Below, piece after piece: positions 38,961 through 50,678 of a DNA stretch of 64,000 bases. Source of the DNA: Pagrus major (taxonomy: Eukaryota; Chordata; Actinopteri; Spariformes; Sparidae); contig NC_133221.1 of the NCBI RefSeq assembly GCF_040436345.1, positions 28,441,008 to 28,505,007 on the forward strand. The letters are read 5' to 3'. The position numbers and the translations under genes are program-made. Each line of letters starts with the position of its first letter. Position 1 is the first letter of the stretch. The notes under the pieces are model-generated. The model worked only from the letters and a program-made list of their open reading frames with translations, did not search any database and had not been told where the DNA came from.

Positions 38961-39231
38961 AACTAATTGTTGGTAACTGTAGCTGCTGTTAGCGAGTTAG
39001 CTCAGTTAGCTGTGCAGCTAGCAGTCGAGGTTGGGAGCTCGGGGCAGTGGGGGAGTGTTGAAGTTTACGCTACTAGCACAGGCGCTTTGGACCAGGACAG
39101 GACTGGGCTAGCTGGCTAGCATGCTAACCTCAGTAGATATCTCTGAGACACATTTTCAGTGTCAGTACTGTTGATAATGTCAGCTGATTTTGATGTTTAT
39201 AACTAAAATTCTTACATATTGCACCATTAAA
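38961..39231. repeat. TTTAAAGG-family inverted-repeat element, diverged copy
   Basis: Related to 4,182-4,567. Both contain GTGCAGCTAGC, TAGCATGCTAAC and AAAATTCTTACATATTGCAC at the right end. The left terminus has decayed. Confidence 0.55.
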
Positions 39232-40153
39232 TGTAATAGTTGGAGAAATGGTTAACTTTGATGTGAAGCACTGTAGGCTTTCTCTCTATTTTAAACCATT
39301 AAAAGCATTTTGTGTGCAGATGTTTTTTGTTTTATTTCACGAGATGTATCTTTAAGTGTTCCGCCCACAGTAAAGATACACATGTAAGTTGAAATTCATT
39401 TTACAAGACTTGACACGACATGATGCAATTAACTCCTACCATCAAATGAGACGTCTCACTTCTCCAGCTGTGACATGGGCTGATCTCACCCACCCACAGT
39501 GACTACAGACAGTGATGAAATCCTTTCAGTAAGCTGAAGCGATCCTGAGACATGTCTCAATCGAATTCTTGAGAAGGTGATGATGCCTCGCTGATATGTC
39601 ACTGTTTTTTTTAGGGTGGGGAGCGTGGAGCAACTGATAACATGAGAAAATGAGAACTATTGGTATATTAATGCAACTTAATTTTGTTGGACGTTATTGT
39701 TATTTTTGGATACCTGGCCCAAATTTAACAAATATTAATACAAAAATATGTTTTCGCAGTATGGCTTCATATATGTAACAATCCTAAATGATTAAAAGCT
39801 GGTGTTATTATCCTACCAACAACTACTGTGTGTGTAACTCATACATTTAAAACAAAGAGGAGGAGTAAGTAAGTTTGTTTAAATATCTTTGGGGGAATTG
39901 TTGAAATAAAAAGATAAAACATGATGTTCTTGGACTTTACTGTTGCTGTCCAAGAAATCCTGAAAATCCTTCATGTCTAATAAAAAAAAAATCTGTAGTT
40001 TTATTTTCCAAATTCTGTAAATCTCAAACTTATTGAATCTACTAAATCCTCAGAACTTACCAACTTAGGAAGGTTGTGAGGGACAAAGGCATGCTCTGAG
40101 TCCTGCGGTTTAGGAAAAGTGGGAGGCGACTCAGAGTAAGGGGAGTGGTTTGA
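39232..40153. other. Upstream region of keratin gene 1
   Basis: AT-rich for most of its length with no coding signal. It lies immediately 5' of a keratin promoter, so regulatory elements are plausible but none is identified. Confidence 0.4.
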
Positions 40154-40187
40154 GGGGCGGACCTGAGGGCCCACAAGGTTTATATAG
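40154..40187 (+). promoter_or_regulatory. Core promoter of keratin gene 1 (GC box and TATA box)
   Basis: GGGGCGG at 40,154-40,160 is a GC/Sp1-type box and TTATATAG at 40,180-40,187 is a TATA box. With a usual offset, transcription would begin near 40,210, giving a 5' UTR of about 95 bases before the ATG at 40,307. Placement is by sequence only. Confidence 0.7.
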
Positions 40188-40306
40188 TTTAACAGCTTCC
40201 CTTCTGCTCCTGCCTTGTGTCTGTGAGCTCCCATTCCTGCCTGCCCAGCCTGAGCCTCTCTCGTACTCACAGTCTGTCTCACTGAGTCTCACACTCTACT
40301 GCAACA

Positions 40307-43300
40307 ATGCAATCTACATACTCTATGCGCTCCTCCACTAGCAGTAGCAGGGCTCCATCAATGACCCGTACCACCCCTGTCTACAGGGCCACCTCCATCC
40401 ACGGTGGGGCCGGGGGCTCCCGCATCAGCATCTCCTCCGGTGTCCGCAGTGCCGGTTTGGGAATGGGCTCTGGAGGAGGGGCCTTCTCCAGCAGCGTCCA
40501 GGTGAGCTCCAGCGGGAAGAGTGCCGACATCATGGGCAACGAGAAGTTTGCCATGCAGAACCTGAATGACCGTCTGGCCAACTACCTGGAGACGGTGAGG
40601 AACCTGGAGCAGGCCAACCTCAAGCTGGAGATTAAGATCAAGGAGGCCCTGGAGAAGAGCGGACCCGACTTCAGAGACTACAGCAAGTACCAGGTCATCC
40701 TGGACGACCTGAGGAAGAAGGTGAGGAGGGGGCTGGGGGAGGATGGAGAGAGCATGTGCATGTGGGGATTTATTAAGTGTTATGAGGGGCATATGCATGT
40801 GAGGGGGGAGTTGGAAGAGGGGGGGGGGGAGGTAATGTGGATGGGTGAGGGTGAGTTATGAAAGGATGTGATGTAAGTGTGATTGAGCAAGAAATGGGTA
40901 AAACAGACGTAGTCACAATACATCCTGAAGGTATTTACACTGAAACTGTGTTCTTAGCTATATATTCTGTTCCCCCTGACCTAAATGTAACGCCATGAGG
41001 CTCAGGATTACTGCTCCACTGTAGTTTCCTCACAGATGGGGTTGAACTGGTTCCTGCTGGTCCTCGGCACTATGCCCACTGCTACTCCACGGGCCGGGGG
41101 CCGAGGGCTGGACCGGAAACAGTATGGTGGAGGAATGTTGGAGCATCAGGGGTCAGAGAGACAGGAAGGCACAGAGAAACAAAAAACAAGAGTCCAGGGA
41201 CTTCAGGGTCAACTTGCAGGCCCATACATCATGACTTTAACTGCCTTTTTTTTCAAGAATAACATAAATCCAGTGGACTGAAGCTGATCAGGTAGAGAAT
41301 AAGGCAACTAAAGAGAAGCTCACGTCTTCTAATCCATCTTTCAAGGTGGAGCCTTTTGGTTCTTTACGTTAGGCATTTTAGAAGTAATTAATCTGATAAC
41401 GCAATTCATTTCACACTAAACCTGATACGCCCCATATGAATACATCCGGCTAACGAGAGGAAAAAGATTTTAGAACTGAAAGTCAGTGAAGACATTACAC
41501 AACCAGGACAATTTGTAAATCATTCATTCAAGGTTTTGCCCCATTGAATGCCAGGAAAGAAAGAAAAAAAACCACAGGAACACATTGACTGAAAGTGAAC
41601 TGGACTGTGTCACCCTCATCCTGCTGCCATTCTTCATTCATGACTACATTTAGATTTCCAGAAAATTAAGTCAAGTGCAGTTTTTCCAGATGGAACGTTC
41701 CGGTTGGGCTTCAATTGGGAGAAACACTCAAATCCCGTATGTCTACTGTAGCAGTTCCACACCAGAAAACATTGTTATTTTTGCGTCTTTTTCTAATCGC
41801 TTTCCTTGTGGGAGCAGGACAGATAATCAGCATCAAGGTCAGCTAACCCTCCCTGAAATTATGACAAATGAAATGGGCAAAATGGGAGGCAAAGAGAGAA
41901 GCGGAAGAAGAAGAAGGAGTTTTCCAGCCATTATCACTCTCCAAACATTACATCAAACTGAAACTCTTTGAAATTAGGTTTTGTTTATTCTACTAACAGA
42001 CGAGGGCCTCAGTTCATCCAAACAGCCTCGGGGTCAGAACGCGCTCATGTTTCATTTGCTGTGTTGCATAAATCCCTCAAACGGTGCCCATCGCCTCAGC
42101 CCCTATATGAGAAAACACAGACGCTCAGGGCACCATTAAAAGAGCCCGGTCCAGCAAACCACACACAGTCAACCGCCCATGCAAACACATACATGGATGC
42201 GCACTCACATGACCGAGCACGCACACACACAACCACACACACAACCACCATCACCACCTTCCTCATGCAAATCAGCTACCTCCGTCCTGCTGACAGGATA
42301 GATCCTGTTCCCAAGCAGCGACAGGACAGTTGCTGCCTGGCAGCCACTGATTGGCTCATGGACTTTGTCACCTGAATGCCTCCCTGCTGTCCATCCGGGC
42401 CCTTATCTTGTGTACCGTGACAGCTAAAGCAAACACTGCAGCCATCAGGTTTTTTGAGTGGCCCGCTGTCATTAAATCATGGACCAAACACCCATTACAT
42501 GTATGTGTGGGGCCAGTTTGAATATATGAGTATTCATATATGTAGAATAATGTTCTCACAATATTTTAAAAGTTTCCAGAAGTTTCCTTCATGACACCTC
42601 CATCCTCAGTTTGCAATCTAAACAACCTCTCCCTTTTGTTAACCTTTTTTTTTTCCAGGTGTTCGATGCCACCACTGACAATGCCCGCCTGGTTCTCAAC
42701 ATCGACAACGCTCGCCTGGCGGCCGATGACTTCAGAGTGAAGTAAGTCCCGCCCGAGGTTGTAAAACACGGCCCGACAGCTGCATGCACGCCCTGTTTAA
42801 CTGGGATGTACGATGAATACTTAGTGTCATTATCTACAGAGACAGTTGTTTGTCTTGGAGTCATAAATCATCACCTTTGCATCATAGCTGGGGGAGATGT
42901 TTCAGTTGTGTCATAAATTTAAAGTCAGAGCAAACACAGCTGGCAAATGGCGAGTAGAGCATTTGTATGCTGACCAAATAATGGCCGTGTATATTTAGAC
43001 TTAAAGCTGCTACAAGGAACTTTCATTTCTTGTCAACTCTAGCGGCCCCTGCAGAGGCATCAAAGAAAGTAAACTTTGTTTTGGTGCCGTATCACCAGAC
43101 TACAGCGCAGCTTCTTTACTCCTCATGTCATCCTCAGCACTCCACCATCAATAATAGTTTTATGACTTTTCCAACCAAGACAAGTTAGAATCTCACCTGG
43201 TGACGGGCCTTTAATTATACAATGCATGTACAGAAATAGCCAATGTCATCACTGATGATCCCGTTTGCTCATGTAGTTAGAGGCATCAGTATTATATTGA

Positions 43301-45947
43301 GACACATACAGTAACATTAGTCATTGAGTTATAGAGTACATGTATAGTATAGAAGGTCAACACGGACCAATCCCTGTAAATCTGAGCAGCTATACCAGTC
43401 TTTAAACTTATCCTCACTGCCTTGCCCTGTGCTGTGCTGTTTAGATACGAGTCTGAGCTGGCCATCCGCCAGTCCGTGGAGGCCGACATCGTCGGTCTGA
43501 GGAAGCTCATCGACGACACCAACATGAGCCACATGAACCTGGAGAGCGAGATCGAATCCCTGAAGGAGGAGCTCATCCACCTGAAGAAGAACCACGAAAA
43601 TGTGAGTATGATGACATTCAAAAGGCCATCCCATTCCTTGAAAACCTACTTGGCAATAAAACCTGGGTCAAACTTTATAATAACTATCATTAATAAATGG
43701 TTAATTAAAGTAAAGTTATAACGGATGGTTATAATACTTTGTGAATGGTTAATAAATACTGTGTACTTCATCTATAAACATTATGAAGTTGCAACTGCTG
43801 TTTATAAACCTTAACAGTTGTTTACAAAATAGTTTTTCGCATTTATTGTTGCATTTACATATTTTTTGTTAACAGTGAAATAACTATTAACTTAAGTTTA
43901 ATAACTGTATCTGATTGTGAGACCTTCACTTCAAAGCTGCTGAAATCCTGTATTTATGTATTTCTCTATATTAATGATGGATTAAGTAAGAACCAAAGTT
44001 AAAGTTAATATTCCAAAATGTCAAAAACGTATCTAATCGTTGATTACAGATACTTTCTTTCTTGTATCTTTGTCAGGACTGTGTGGGTGTGGTTTAATCA
44101 GATGTGACTGATAGTACTGGCCAAAAAAACATCAACTCCTCCCATTTTGATTCAAATGTTTTAAACACTAGTTGTTACACAGTGACATCACATTGGCCCA
44201 GCTCACCTCAGCTTCTGGTTTTGTACCTTTTGTTGGAGAAAGTCAAAGATTAGACTAATGGATTCCAAACAAAAGCCACTTTAAAAGACCTCTGGACATC
44301 GTTTCAGCAAACATCCCCACCTTTACACAGGACATGTATAAATATGTGCTTACTAGCTGACCTCACCTGTGTGTGTTTAAGTTAGGTATGTATGTTACAC
44401 ACAGCAGCCAATGCATCCTGACATGCTGCAGGCGGTTCTCGAAAACAGACTTGCAAAAAAACTTCAGTGGTGCGAGGGAGGTTTGTTAAGAAATGTGAAA
44501 TATCTAGATGTGAAATTTGTGGGAAGCCTCATCGTAAAAATGGTTCCCGTCCGTATTTGGCAACAGGGAAAACACCAAAGAATTAAAATGACTATAATTT
44601 AAGTGCATAAGCCAAAGCAACTGTTTGTTTACTGAAGGGATCAAGTGCTAAGGGGCCCCAGACACAGGTTTAAAGTCACCCCCTGTATATTTACCTGACC
44701 ATAATGTGATTATGGTTAGAAGAGGCTAGGAGTCAAATCGGGGTCAGCTGAATAAAAAAAGTCTTTAAAATCCAAAAGATCTAGCCAGTAGTCTGTTGGA
44801 AATGACTGAAAGAATTATCTCATTTGCAAGGCTACATTTCATGTAGTTTATGTCTATTAATTCCTCTCTCAATCCTTACTCCTTTAGGAAGTTATGGAGC
44901 TTCGTAACCAGATCGCCCAGTCAGGAGTCCACGTGGATGTCGACGCCCCTAAAGGACAGGACCTGGCTCAGATCATGGCGGAAATAAGGGCCAAGTACGA
45001 GAAGATGGCACTGAAGAACCAAGAAGAACTCAAAGCATGGCACGAATCTCAGGTAAAGGATTGACAACAAACCATCATTTGCACAGAAGGAAGTGTCACT
45101 CGAGCACAAAGTCAACTTTTCATCTCAATCATTACTTCAGATAACAGAAGTGCAGACCCAGGTATCCCAGAACACAGAGGCCCTGAAGGGTGCCCAGACA
45201 GAGGTGAACGAACTGCGCCGACAGGTCCAGACCCTGGAGATCGAGCTGGAGTCACAGAGGAGCCTGGTGAGAAACACTCAGTCAGCACACACTTCATTTA
45301 CCCCAACACACGCTTATCTGAACTCCCAGCAATGCCGAACTCAGCACTCTCACTTCAAGTCTCTCACATTTACTTTGCTGACACAAGCTTCACACTCTAG
45401 TGACCGTTCGCTATGGAGCTGTCATCGGCGAGTCGGGTTCACTGTAAAATTTTAACCCCTTCTATTCTTTCCTCCTTGCTCACAGAAAGCCTCCCTGGAG
45501 GGCTCGCTGAGGGACACAGAGATTCGTTTCAACATGGAGGTGGAGTCTCTCAACAACATCATCCTGAGTCTGGAAGCGGAGCTCACACAACTGCGTAACA
45601 ACATCCAGCTGCAGACACAGGATTACGAGGCCCTGCTCAACACAAAGATGAAGCTGGAGGCCGAGATCGCTACATACAGACGTCTCCTGGACGGTGAAGA
45701 CTTCCAGTGAGTATATAAATGATTCTTTGATAACAGAAAACACTGTATGTAACAGTTTAATGCATAACCAACATGTAGAATGAAAGGTCACCGTTGAAAT
45801 GACCTGATGATTAATTTCTTCTCAATCTCTCCGTTCAGGCTCCAGGACGCTCTGCAATCCCAGACAGTGAAGAAAGTGATGACTGTCACACAGACCCTGG
45901 TGGACGGCAAGGTGGTCTCCTCCAGCACAGAAACCAAGAACCTTTGA
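40307..45947 (+). CDS. krt18a.1: Type I keratin, keratin 18-like (gene 1), 7 exons
   Basis: Acidic intermediate-filament protein that pairs with a type II keratin in simple epithelial cytoskeleton. Exons: 40,307-40,720, 42,659-42,741, 43,445-43,601, 44,888-45,052, 45,141-45,266, 45,486-45,706 and 45,839-45,947, all with GT/AG borders. Exon lengths of 83, 157, 126 and 221 are those of type I keratins. The product has 424 residues: Ser/Gly-rich head (1-77), rod from [17 protein letters not shown] (about 78) to the helix-termination motif [15 protein letters not shown] (ends about 386), and a short tail containing [19 protein letters not shown], the keratin-18 signature ending. Linker sequence [11 protein letters not shown] resembles the K18 caspase site region. 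No disabling changes are seen. The symbol follows resemblance to the zebrafish gene. Orthology among teleost krt18 copies is not tested. Confidence 0.88.
43001..43305 (+). repeat. Interspersed repeat in intron 2 of keratin gene 1
   Basis: Short copy of the repeat at 8,581-9,275, sitting wholly in intron 2 (42,742-43,444) and ending about 140 bases before the exon 3 acceptor. Confidence 0.6.
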
Positions 45948-46395
45948 ACGCCAGAAGAAACCGCCTGATACCCCCAACAATCACTGTCACCGCAACATAA
46001 CACTAACATACGATTGGCCAAAATCGATCCTTTTTTCCAATGGGCTCTTAGTCATCAGCACTAACCAACACCGCAGTTAGTTTGACCTCCTGGGTATACA
46101 GCTCGACCACAGGCTGATAAACAACTGGATCAGAAAAAAACTGAATCATCTTTTATTTATTTCATCATGCTTTATTTATGTGTTCGTGTGTTGACCTGCA
46201 AGATGTTTACAAAAGTTCAGAATTGGTGATGTGTAAGTTTTTTTGGCGACAAACTAATTGAAGACATTGAATATTTCAAAGTTACAAAAGTGTCCAATTC
46301 AATGCAAAATACATTTTTTTTTATACTTCATCATCTTTGGTTTTCTTTCTGTCCAGTTAAGTCTGCCTTGTTGCGCTGTGATGTTCAGACAGTTC

Positions 46396-46401
46396 AATAA
46401 A
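46396..46401 (+). terminator. Poly(A) signal of keratin gene 1
   Basis: AATAAA about 450 bases after the stop codon, followed by a T-rich GTGTTTTGTC segment that fits a downstream element. Confidence 0.8.
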
Positions 46402-47914
46402 GTCCATTTGTGAAATTCGTATCTTGGAAATGGTGTTTTGTCATTATTATTATTATCATAACATGACAGAGGAGGAATAGAATGAATAAATCAAGCAAGA
46501 GGACATATAAAGACAGCAAATAGTGGGAGGAATAATGACTAATCTCACTCCCAACAGCAAAAAAAATTTTGAAAAGTCCTGGCTGGTGTTAAAACTACAA
46601 ATAGATAGGCATACCCGGTGACTGCATCAGGCATCAGAGTTCATGTGTGATGAGCATCAGATCCTTCATCTTTAATTCGATGGTGAGTTTCACTCAAAGT
46701 CTTTGTCCTCTCCACTTTTAAAGGTGTGTTGATACAAAAAACATTTGGTTAGGGCTGGAAATATAATGTTTTGGCCTAAAATACCTGTTTTGGTTGCCAC
46801 AAACATGACAGGAGAAGTCCCAACTTTCTGATATTAGTTTCCACTAACATGGCTGGAGATTGTCCCCGAGGAAAATATCCACTGGTGTCACTCTTTCAAA
46901 CGTTGAAATGTTGCCTCAAACTGCAGCTACTGGCATTGTAGGCTTCTCACTGAACTCCACCACCAAACTTTCCACCTCTTGATATGAAAGTCAGGCCATA
47001 AACATGTCCATTCAAAGTGATATGACAGATATTGTTCTGAACTGAACTGAACTGAACTGAATGACAGATATTGTACAAATTTCAATATGGTACAGTACAC
47101 AGCCTATGACATGTACAAATGTGAGCGTGTCAGTGGTTAGCAGGAACCTTAAAACCTTGACGGTCATCTGACTGTTAACTTCAGATCAACATTAAACCAA
47201 CATTGGGTCAACATTGGGTAAGAGCATTGCCCCTCATCCATTTCACTGAGAGCACTGCTTTAGCAGAATGGGTTTTCACAACTGTACATTCCTGATACAT
47301 TATTATGTAACCTGAATGGAGTAATTCTCTTGCAGTCATAGAGATGAAGGATAAAATTATTGTTGCCACGAAAAAGTTGTAAAATCCTTCCTCATAGTAT
47401 TATAAACCACTGTGTAGTATTTTGGCATTTTGGCCTATGATGTGCCTTACTACTACTTCCCAGGTTGTTTTTCACCACCTCACAGGTACCTGAAGCAACA
47501 TGTCCCTACCAATGTAAGCCCTTTGCATTTTCGGTCTGAAAACCCAATTAAAGGATAAGGCTGGTGTAATCCTATATTTTCCTATTGTCAAGAAATTCCA
47601 TGAAGCCAACAAAACCAGTCCTTCACTATCTACTTTTTAACTCTAATAAAAAGTATATAGGCCACAAATCTGTTCGTTCTAGGATGTAAAACATGGGTCA
47701 CTGGAGGGCACTTTCATTTAATTTGCAGACTAAACTGCTAATTAGTGCACTTTTGAGTATTTACATCATCAGTACGGTGTATGTAGTGACTCAAAATTGA
47801 AAAAAAAAACAAGAAGCTTTTAAGTATCCACGAGTTTCCTAGGGAGGTCCCTGGGGAAACGATTATGGTTGATACTTCCAATGCCCAGTGGAAGTATCTA
47901 GAATGGCACCAGTA
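46402..47914. other. Region between keratin gene 1 and the retrotransposon
   Basis: No gene recognised. A short GAACT pentamer repeat lies near 47,040-47,062. Confidence 0.45.
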
Positions 47915-48101
47915 GAATGCATACCTCTGCCAAGGCCCAACAGTCCATTTAATTCAATTAAGCCTAATCAAGCCTATCAGCCTATCAAACTCAATATCAC
48001 TGTATCACTCTAAATTCTTAACCACCCATAATGCACCATCATAATTTAAGCACACCAGATCGAAGATCTCCGTCAAATTGTACTCACTCATAGATACAGC
48101 C
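47915..48101 (+). repeat. Old interspersed repeat, left half
   Basis: Contains GCATACCTCTGCCAAGG as in the 38,700 copy. It is interrupted at 48,102 by the chromovirus, and the right half resumes after 58,850. The last five bases, CAGCC, are the target duplication. Confidence 0.55.
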
Positions 48102-48875
48102 TGTCACACCGCGGTGAGGTTGTCTCGTCTTGGGTTAATTTCTGGTCATTTCCTGTTTTATTTTGAAAATCTAACTCTCCTCTCGTTTCAGATCACTTGC
48201 CCTTCCTCTTGTGTCACCTGCCCGTCTCCCTGATTCCTGATTGTGTCCACCTGTGTCCCATTTCCCTCATGTGTTTAAAAGTCTGCGTTCCCCTTTGTCT
48301 TGTGCCAAAGTGTCTCGTTCCATGTCCGACCACAGAAGCCTAACCATAGTCCTGATTCAAAGCCACAGCGTATTCGTGAGTTTTTGTTGTTTCCTCGTGA
48401 GAGTGATTTTCTGTTAAATTTTCATAGTCATTAGTTCAGTCCTTTTGTCAGCCTCCTTTGTGAGTGATTTTCTGTTCATGGTTTTTATGGTTAATGTTTT
48501 GAAGCCTTTTGATTTCCTCCTTGTGAGTGATTTTGATTTTGATAGATTTTGTACTTCGAGTTTCCTCCTTGTGAGTGATTTTGATTTTGATAAACTTTGT
48601 ACTTCGAGTTTCCTCCTTAAGAGTGATTTTGATTTTGACAGATTTTGTACTTCGAGTTTCCTCCTTAAGAGTGATTTTGATTTTGATAACCAGTTTTCCT
48701 CCCTAGGAGTGATTTTTGTTTTAGCCTAGTTTTTCCCTCCCGATAGACCCTCTTAGAGTAATTTTCACAGCACTATTGTTTTGAAATCACTCTCTCGAGA
48801 GCCTTGTCTAAACTCAATAAAAATCGCTCACTGACACCTCAGCAATTGAGTCCTGTATTGAGTCTCGGCCTGACA
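48102..48875 (+). repeat. 5' LTR of the chromovirus (774 bp)
   Basis: TGTCA...TGACA ends. TTTAAAA at 48,274-48,280 is a TATA-like box and AATAAA at 48,816-48,821 a poly(A) signal. Three full 48-bp tandem units (48,513-48,560, 48,561-48,608 and 48,609-48,656) plus a partial fourth occupy its 3' half. It differs from the 3' LTR by about three substitutions in the first 60 bp and by one extra 48-bp unit. Confidence 0.95.
48274..48280 (+). promoter_or_regulatory. TATA-like box of the chromovirus LTR
   Basis: TTTAAAA, 30 bases upstream of the GCCAAAGTGT segment (48,304-48,313) that would then be the very start of the genomic RNA. Confidence 0.55.
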
Positions 48876-48877
48876 GT

Positions 48878-48887
48878 ACACTTTGGC
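48878..48887 (+). promoter_or_regulatory. Candidate self-priming primer-binding site
   Basis: ACACTTTGGC lies two bases after the 5' LTR and is the exact reverse complement of GCCAAAGTGT at 48,304-48,313 in the LTR. No tRNA-type TGG start is present at the LTR border. In the Tf1/sushi group the first 11 or so bases of the RNA fold back on such a site to prime minus-strand synthesis, and this arrangement fits that. Confidence 0.7.
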
Positions 48888-48891
48888 CAGA

Positions 48892-50391
48892 ATGGACTCA
48901 GCAGAGGCTGGCCAGTGGGCGGCTACGCTACAGGCTCAGGAAGCCCGCATCTCCCGTCAGGAGGATTTTCAGACGGTGATGGTGGCTCAGCTGGGTCAGC
49001 TTTCATCCCAGGTGAGGGAGCTGGCGGACCATCTGCGGCAGACAGCCCGGCCGCCCGCGGCGTCGGAGTCTCCAGCCGCTGCAGCGGCTCCGACCCAAGG
49101 TGCTCCCATGACCGGGATGGGCATCAAGTTGGCCTCCCCGGAGCGTTTCTCTGGGGAACCAGGACAATGTAGGGCTTTTCTTATCGACTGTTCGATACAT
49201 TTTGAACAGCTCCCACAGGCATTCATCACAGATCGTTCAAGAATTGCATTCATGATTTCCCACCTGACGGGGAGAGCCAGAGCTTGGGCCACCGCTGAGT
49301 GGGCTCGTGACTCTCCGCTTTGCTCATCCTTCACAGACTTTAAAACTGCTCTCACGAAAACATTTGACCCTGTATCTACAGACAGGGAAAAAGCCAGGGA
49401 GCTGAGTAGACTGACTCAGGACCGGGACTCGGTGTGCGATTACGCCATCCGCTTTCGCACCTTGGCGGCGGAGAGTGGGTGGAATAACGCCGCCCTGTAC
49501 GACGTGTTCCTGAAGGGGCTGGCGGCTCACATCCAGGAGCTGCTGCTGCCAGTGGATCTGCCTGCAGACCTGGACTCGCTGATCTCCCTCGCCATCCGGA
49601 CAGACAACCGGGTTCGTGAGCTCCGGCAATCGCGGAGCAGCGGCCCGACGACGGAGAGGTATCCACGTTCCCCTGCCCCGGGCAGGCAGGTTCCCCGTTA
49701 TTCTCCACCTGAGCACCGCCTTCCCTTCCCCATCGCTAGGGAGGAGGAGCCCATGCAGCTGGGAAGGACGCGGCTGACCCCGGAGGAGCGACGACGACGC
49801 CAACAGGAGGGCAGCTGTTTTTACTGCGGCCAGACTGACCACCTCGTCGCCGCCTGTCCGGCCAAAAAACCCCGGGAGGTGAGTCAACCCCCAGCCACAG
49901 ACCCTGCTCCGCGCGGCCTGACACCGGTTAAGGTAACGCACCATGCCACCACTATTGACATTAAAGCGCTCATAGATTCCGGGGCTGACGAGAGCTTAAT
50001 TGACTGGGGTTTGGCGGAGACATTGGGGTTAAAATCGGAGCCCCTGGCCAGCCCCATCAGGGCCAGAGCCCTCAACGGCAAGGAACTTTTTATGATCACG
50101 CACACTACAGAACCACTGGAACTACAGATCCAAGAACATAGGGAATTCCTGAACTTATATTTATGTAAATCCCCCTCTCAGACTCTAGTCCTTGGAAACC
50201 CCTGGTTATGTCAACACAACCCCCACATAAACTGGAAAACAGGGACAATCATGGGATGGGGGGAAGATTGTGTGGACCACTGTAGACCTGTTTCGGTCCA
50301 GGGGAACAACATAACGTCCACCTCCGAGAGGCGTTTAGTAAAACTAAGGCCATGTCACTTCCCCCACACCGGCCTTATGACTGCGCCATAG
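48892..50391 (+). CDS. gag: Chromovirus Gag-protease
   Basis: Structural polyprotein plus protease. The ATG at 48,892 (start MDSAEAG) is the first in the frame and lies only 16 bases after the LTR. A retrotransposon Gag domain covers about residues 70-250 ([21 protein letters not shown]). A CX2CX4HX4C zinc knuckle begins at residue 309 ([14 protein letters not shown]). An aspartic protease follows with its catalytic DSGA at 362-365 and a later LGNPWL block. The frame closes at 50,391, but the last 20-30 codons already lie past the point where RT sequence appears in the -1 frame, so its end is artificial. Similar Gag domains occur in domesticated PEG10/RTL genes, but the surrounding LTRs show this is an ordinary element. 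Confidence 0.9.
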   Translation: MDSAEAGQWAATLQAQEARISRQEDFQTVMVAQLGQLSSQVRELADHLRQTARPPAASESPAAAAAPTQGAPMTGMGIKLASPERFSGEPGQCRAFLIDCSIHFEQLPQAFITDRSRIAFMISHLTGRARAWATAEWARDSPLCSSFTDFKTALTKTFDPVSTDREKARELSRLTQDRDSVCDYAIRFRTLAAESGWNNAALYDVFLKGLAAHIQELLLPVDLPADLDSLISLAIRTDNRVRELRQSRSSGPTTERYPRSPAPGRQVPRYSPPEHRLPFPIAREEEPMQLGRTRLTPEERRRRQQEGSCFYCGQTDHLVAACPAKKPREVSQPPATDPAPRGLTPVKVTHHATTIDIKALIDSGADESLIDWGLAETLGLKSEPLASPIRARALNGKELFMITHTTEPLELQIQEHREFLNLYLCKSPSQTLVLGNPWLCQHNPHINWKTGTIMGWGEDCVDHCRPVSVQGNNITSTSERRLVKLRPCHFPHTGLMTAP

Positions 50392-50678
50392 ACCTGATTT
50401 CGGGCTCCCCCATTCCCAAGGGCCGGTTGTACTCCATCTCCGGGCCGGAGAGGGCAGCCATGAAGGAGTACATCGACTCATCACTGAGGGCGGGGCTTAT
50501 TCGTCCTTCCTCGTCAGCAGCGGGGGCCGGATTTTTCTTTGTGGGGAAAAAGGACGGCTCTCTTAGGCCCTGTATCGATTACAGCCCTCTAAATGCTATC
50601 ACTATCAAAAACCGTTACCCCCTGCCTCTCATGACATCAGTTTTCGACCAACTGCAACAAGCCAAAGTATTCACAAAA
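50307..50678 (+). pseudogene. pol: Chromovirus pol, N-terminal part of reverse transcriptase
   Basis: In the frame -1 to Gag-protease, recognisable from about 50,310: [12 protein letters not shown], then the RT start [40 protein letters not shown], and the fingers region up to VFTK at 50,678. There the Ngaro-like element interrupts it between two codons. The remainder resumes at 55,759 in a frame that is continuous with this one if the insert is disregarded. The frame change with respect to protease lies near the GGGG at 50,301-50,304. A one-base loss in that run or a -1 slip would both explain it. Confidence 0.85.

Noticed and set aside
40358..40798. Minus-strand frames across keratin gene 1 exon 1
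   Set aside because: Shadows of the GC-rich coding exon on the plus strand.
48513..48693. CRISPR-like array of regularly spaced repeats in the LTR
   Set aside because: The 48-bp units are head-to-tail with no spacers, lie inside an LTR and have no cas genes. The host is a vertebrate.
48876..48895. tRNA-type primer-binding site after the 5' LTR
   Set aside because: No TGG-starting 3'-tRNA complement at the LTR edge. The self-complementary segment explains the site better.
49324..49944. 206-codon minus-strand frame across chromovirus gag
   Set aside because: Antisense shadow of gag.
48892..50391. Domesticated PEG10/RTL-like host gene
   Set aside because: Flanked by near-identical LTRs with a target duplication, and young. 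This is an ordinary mobile copy.
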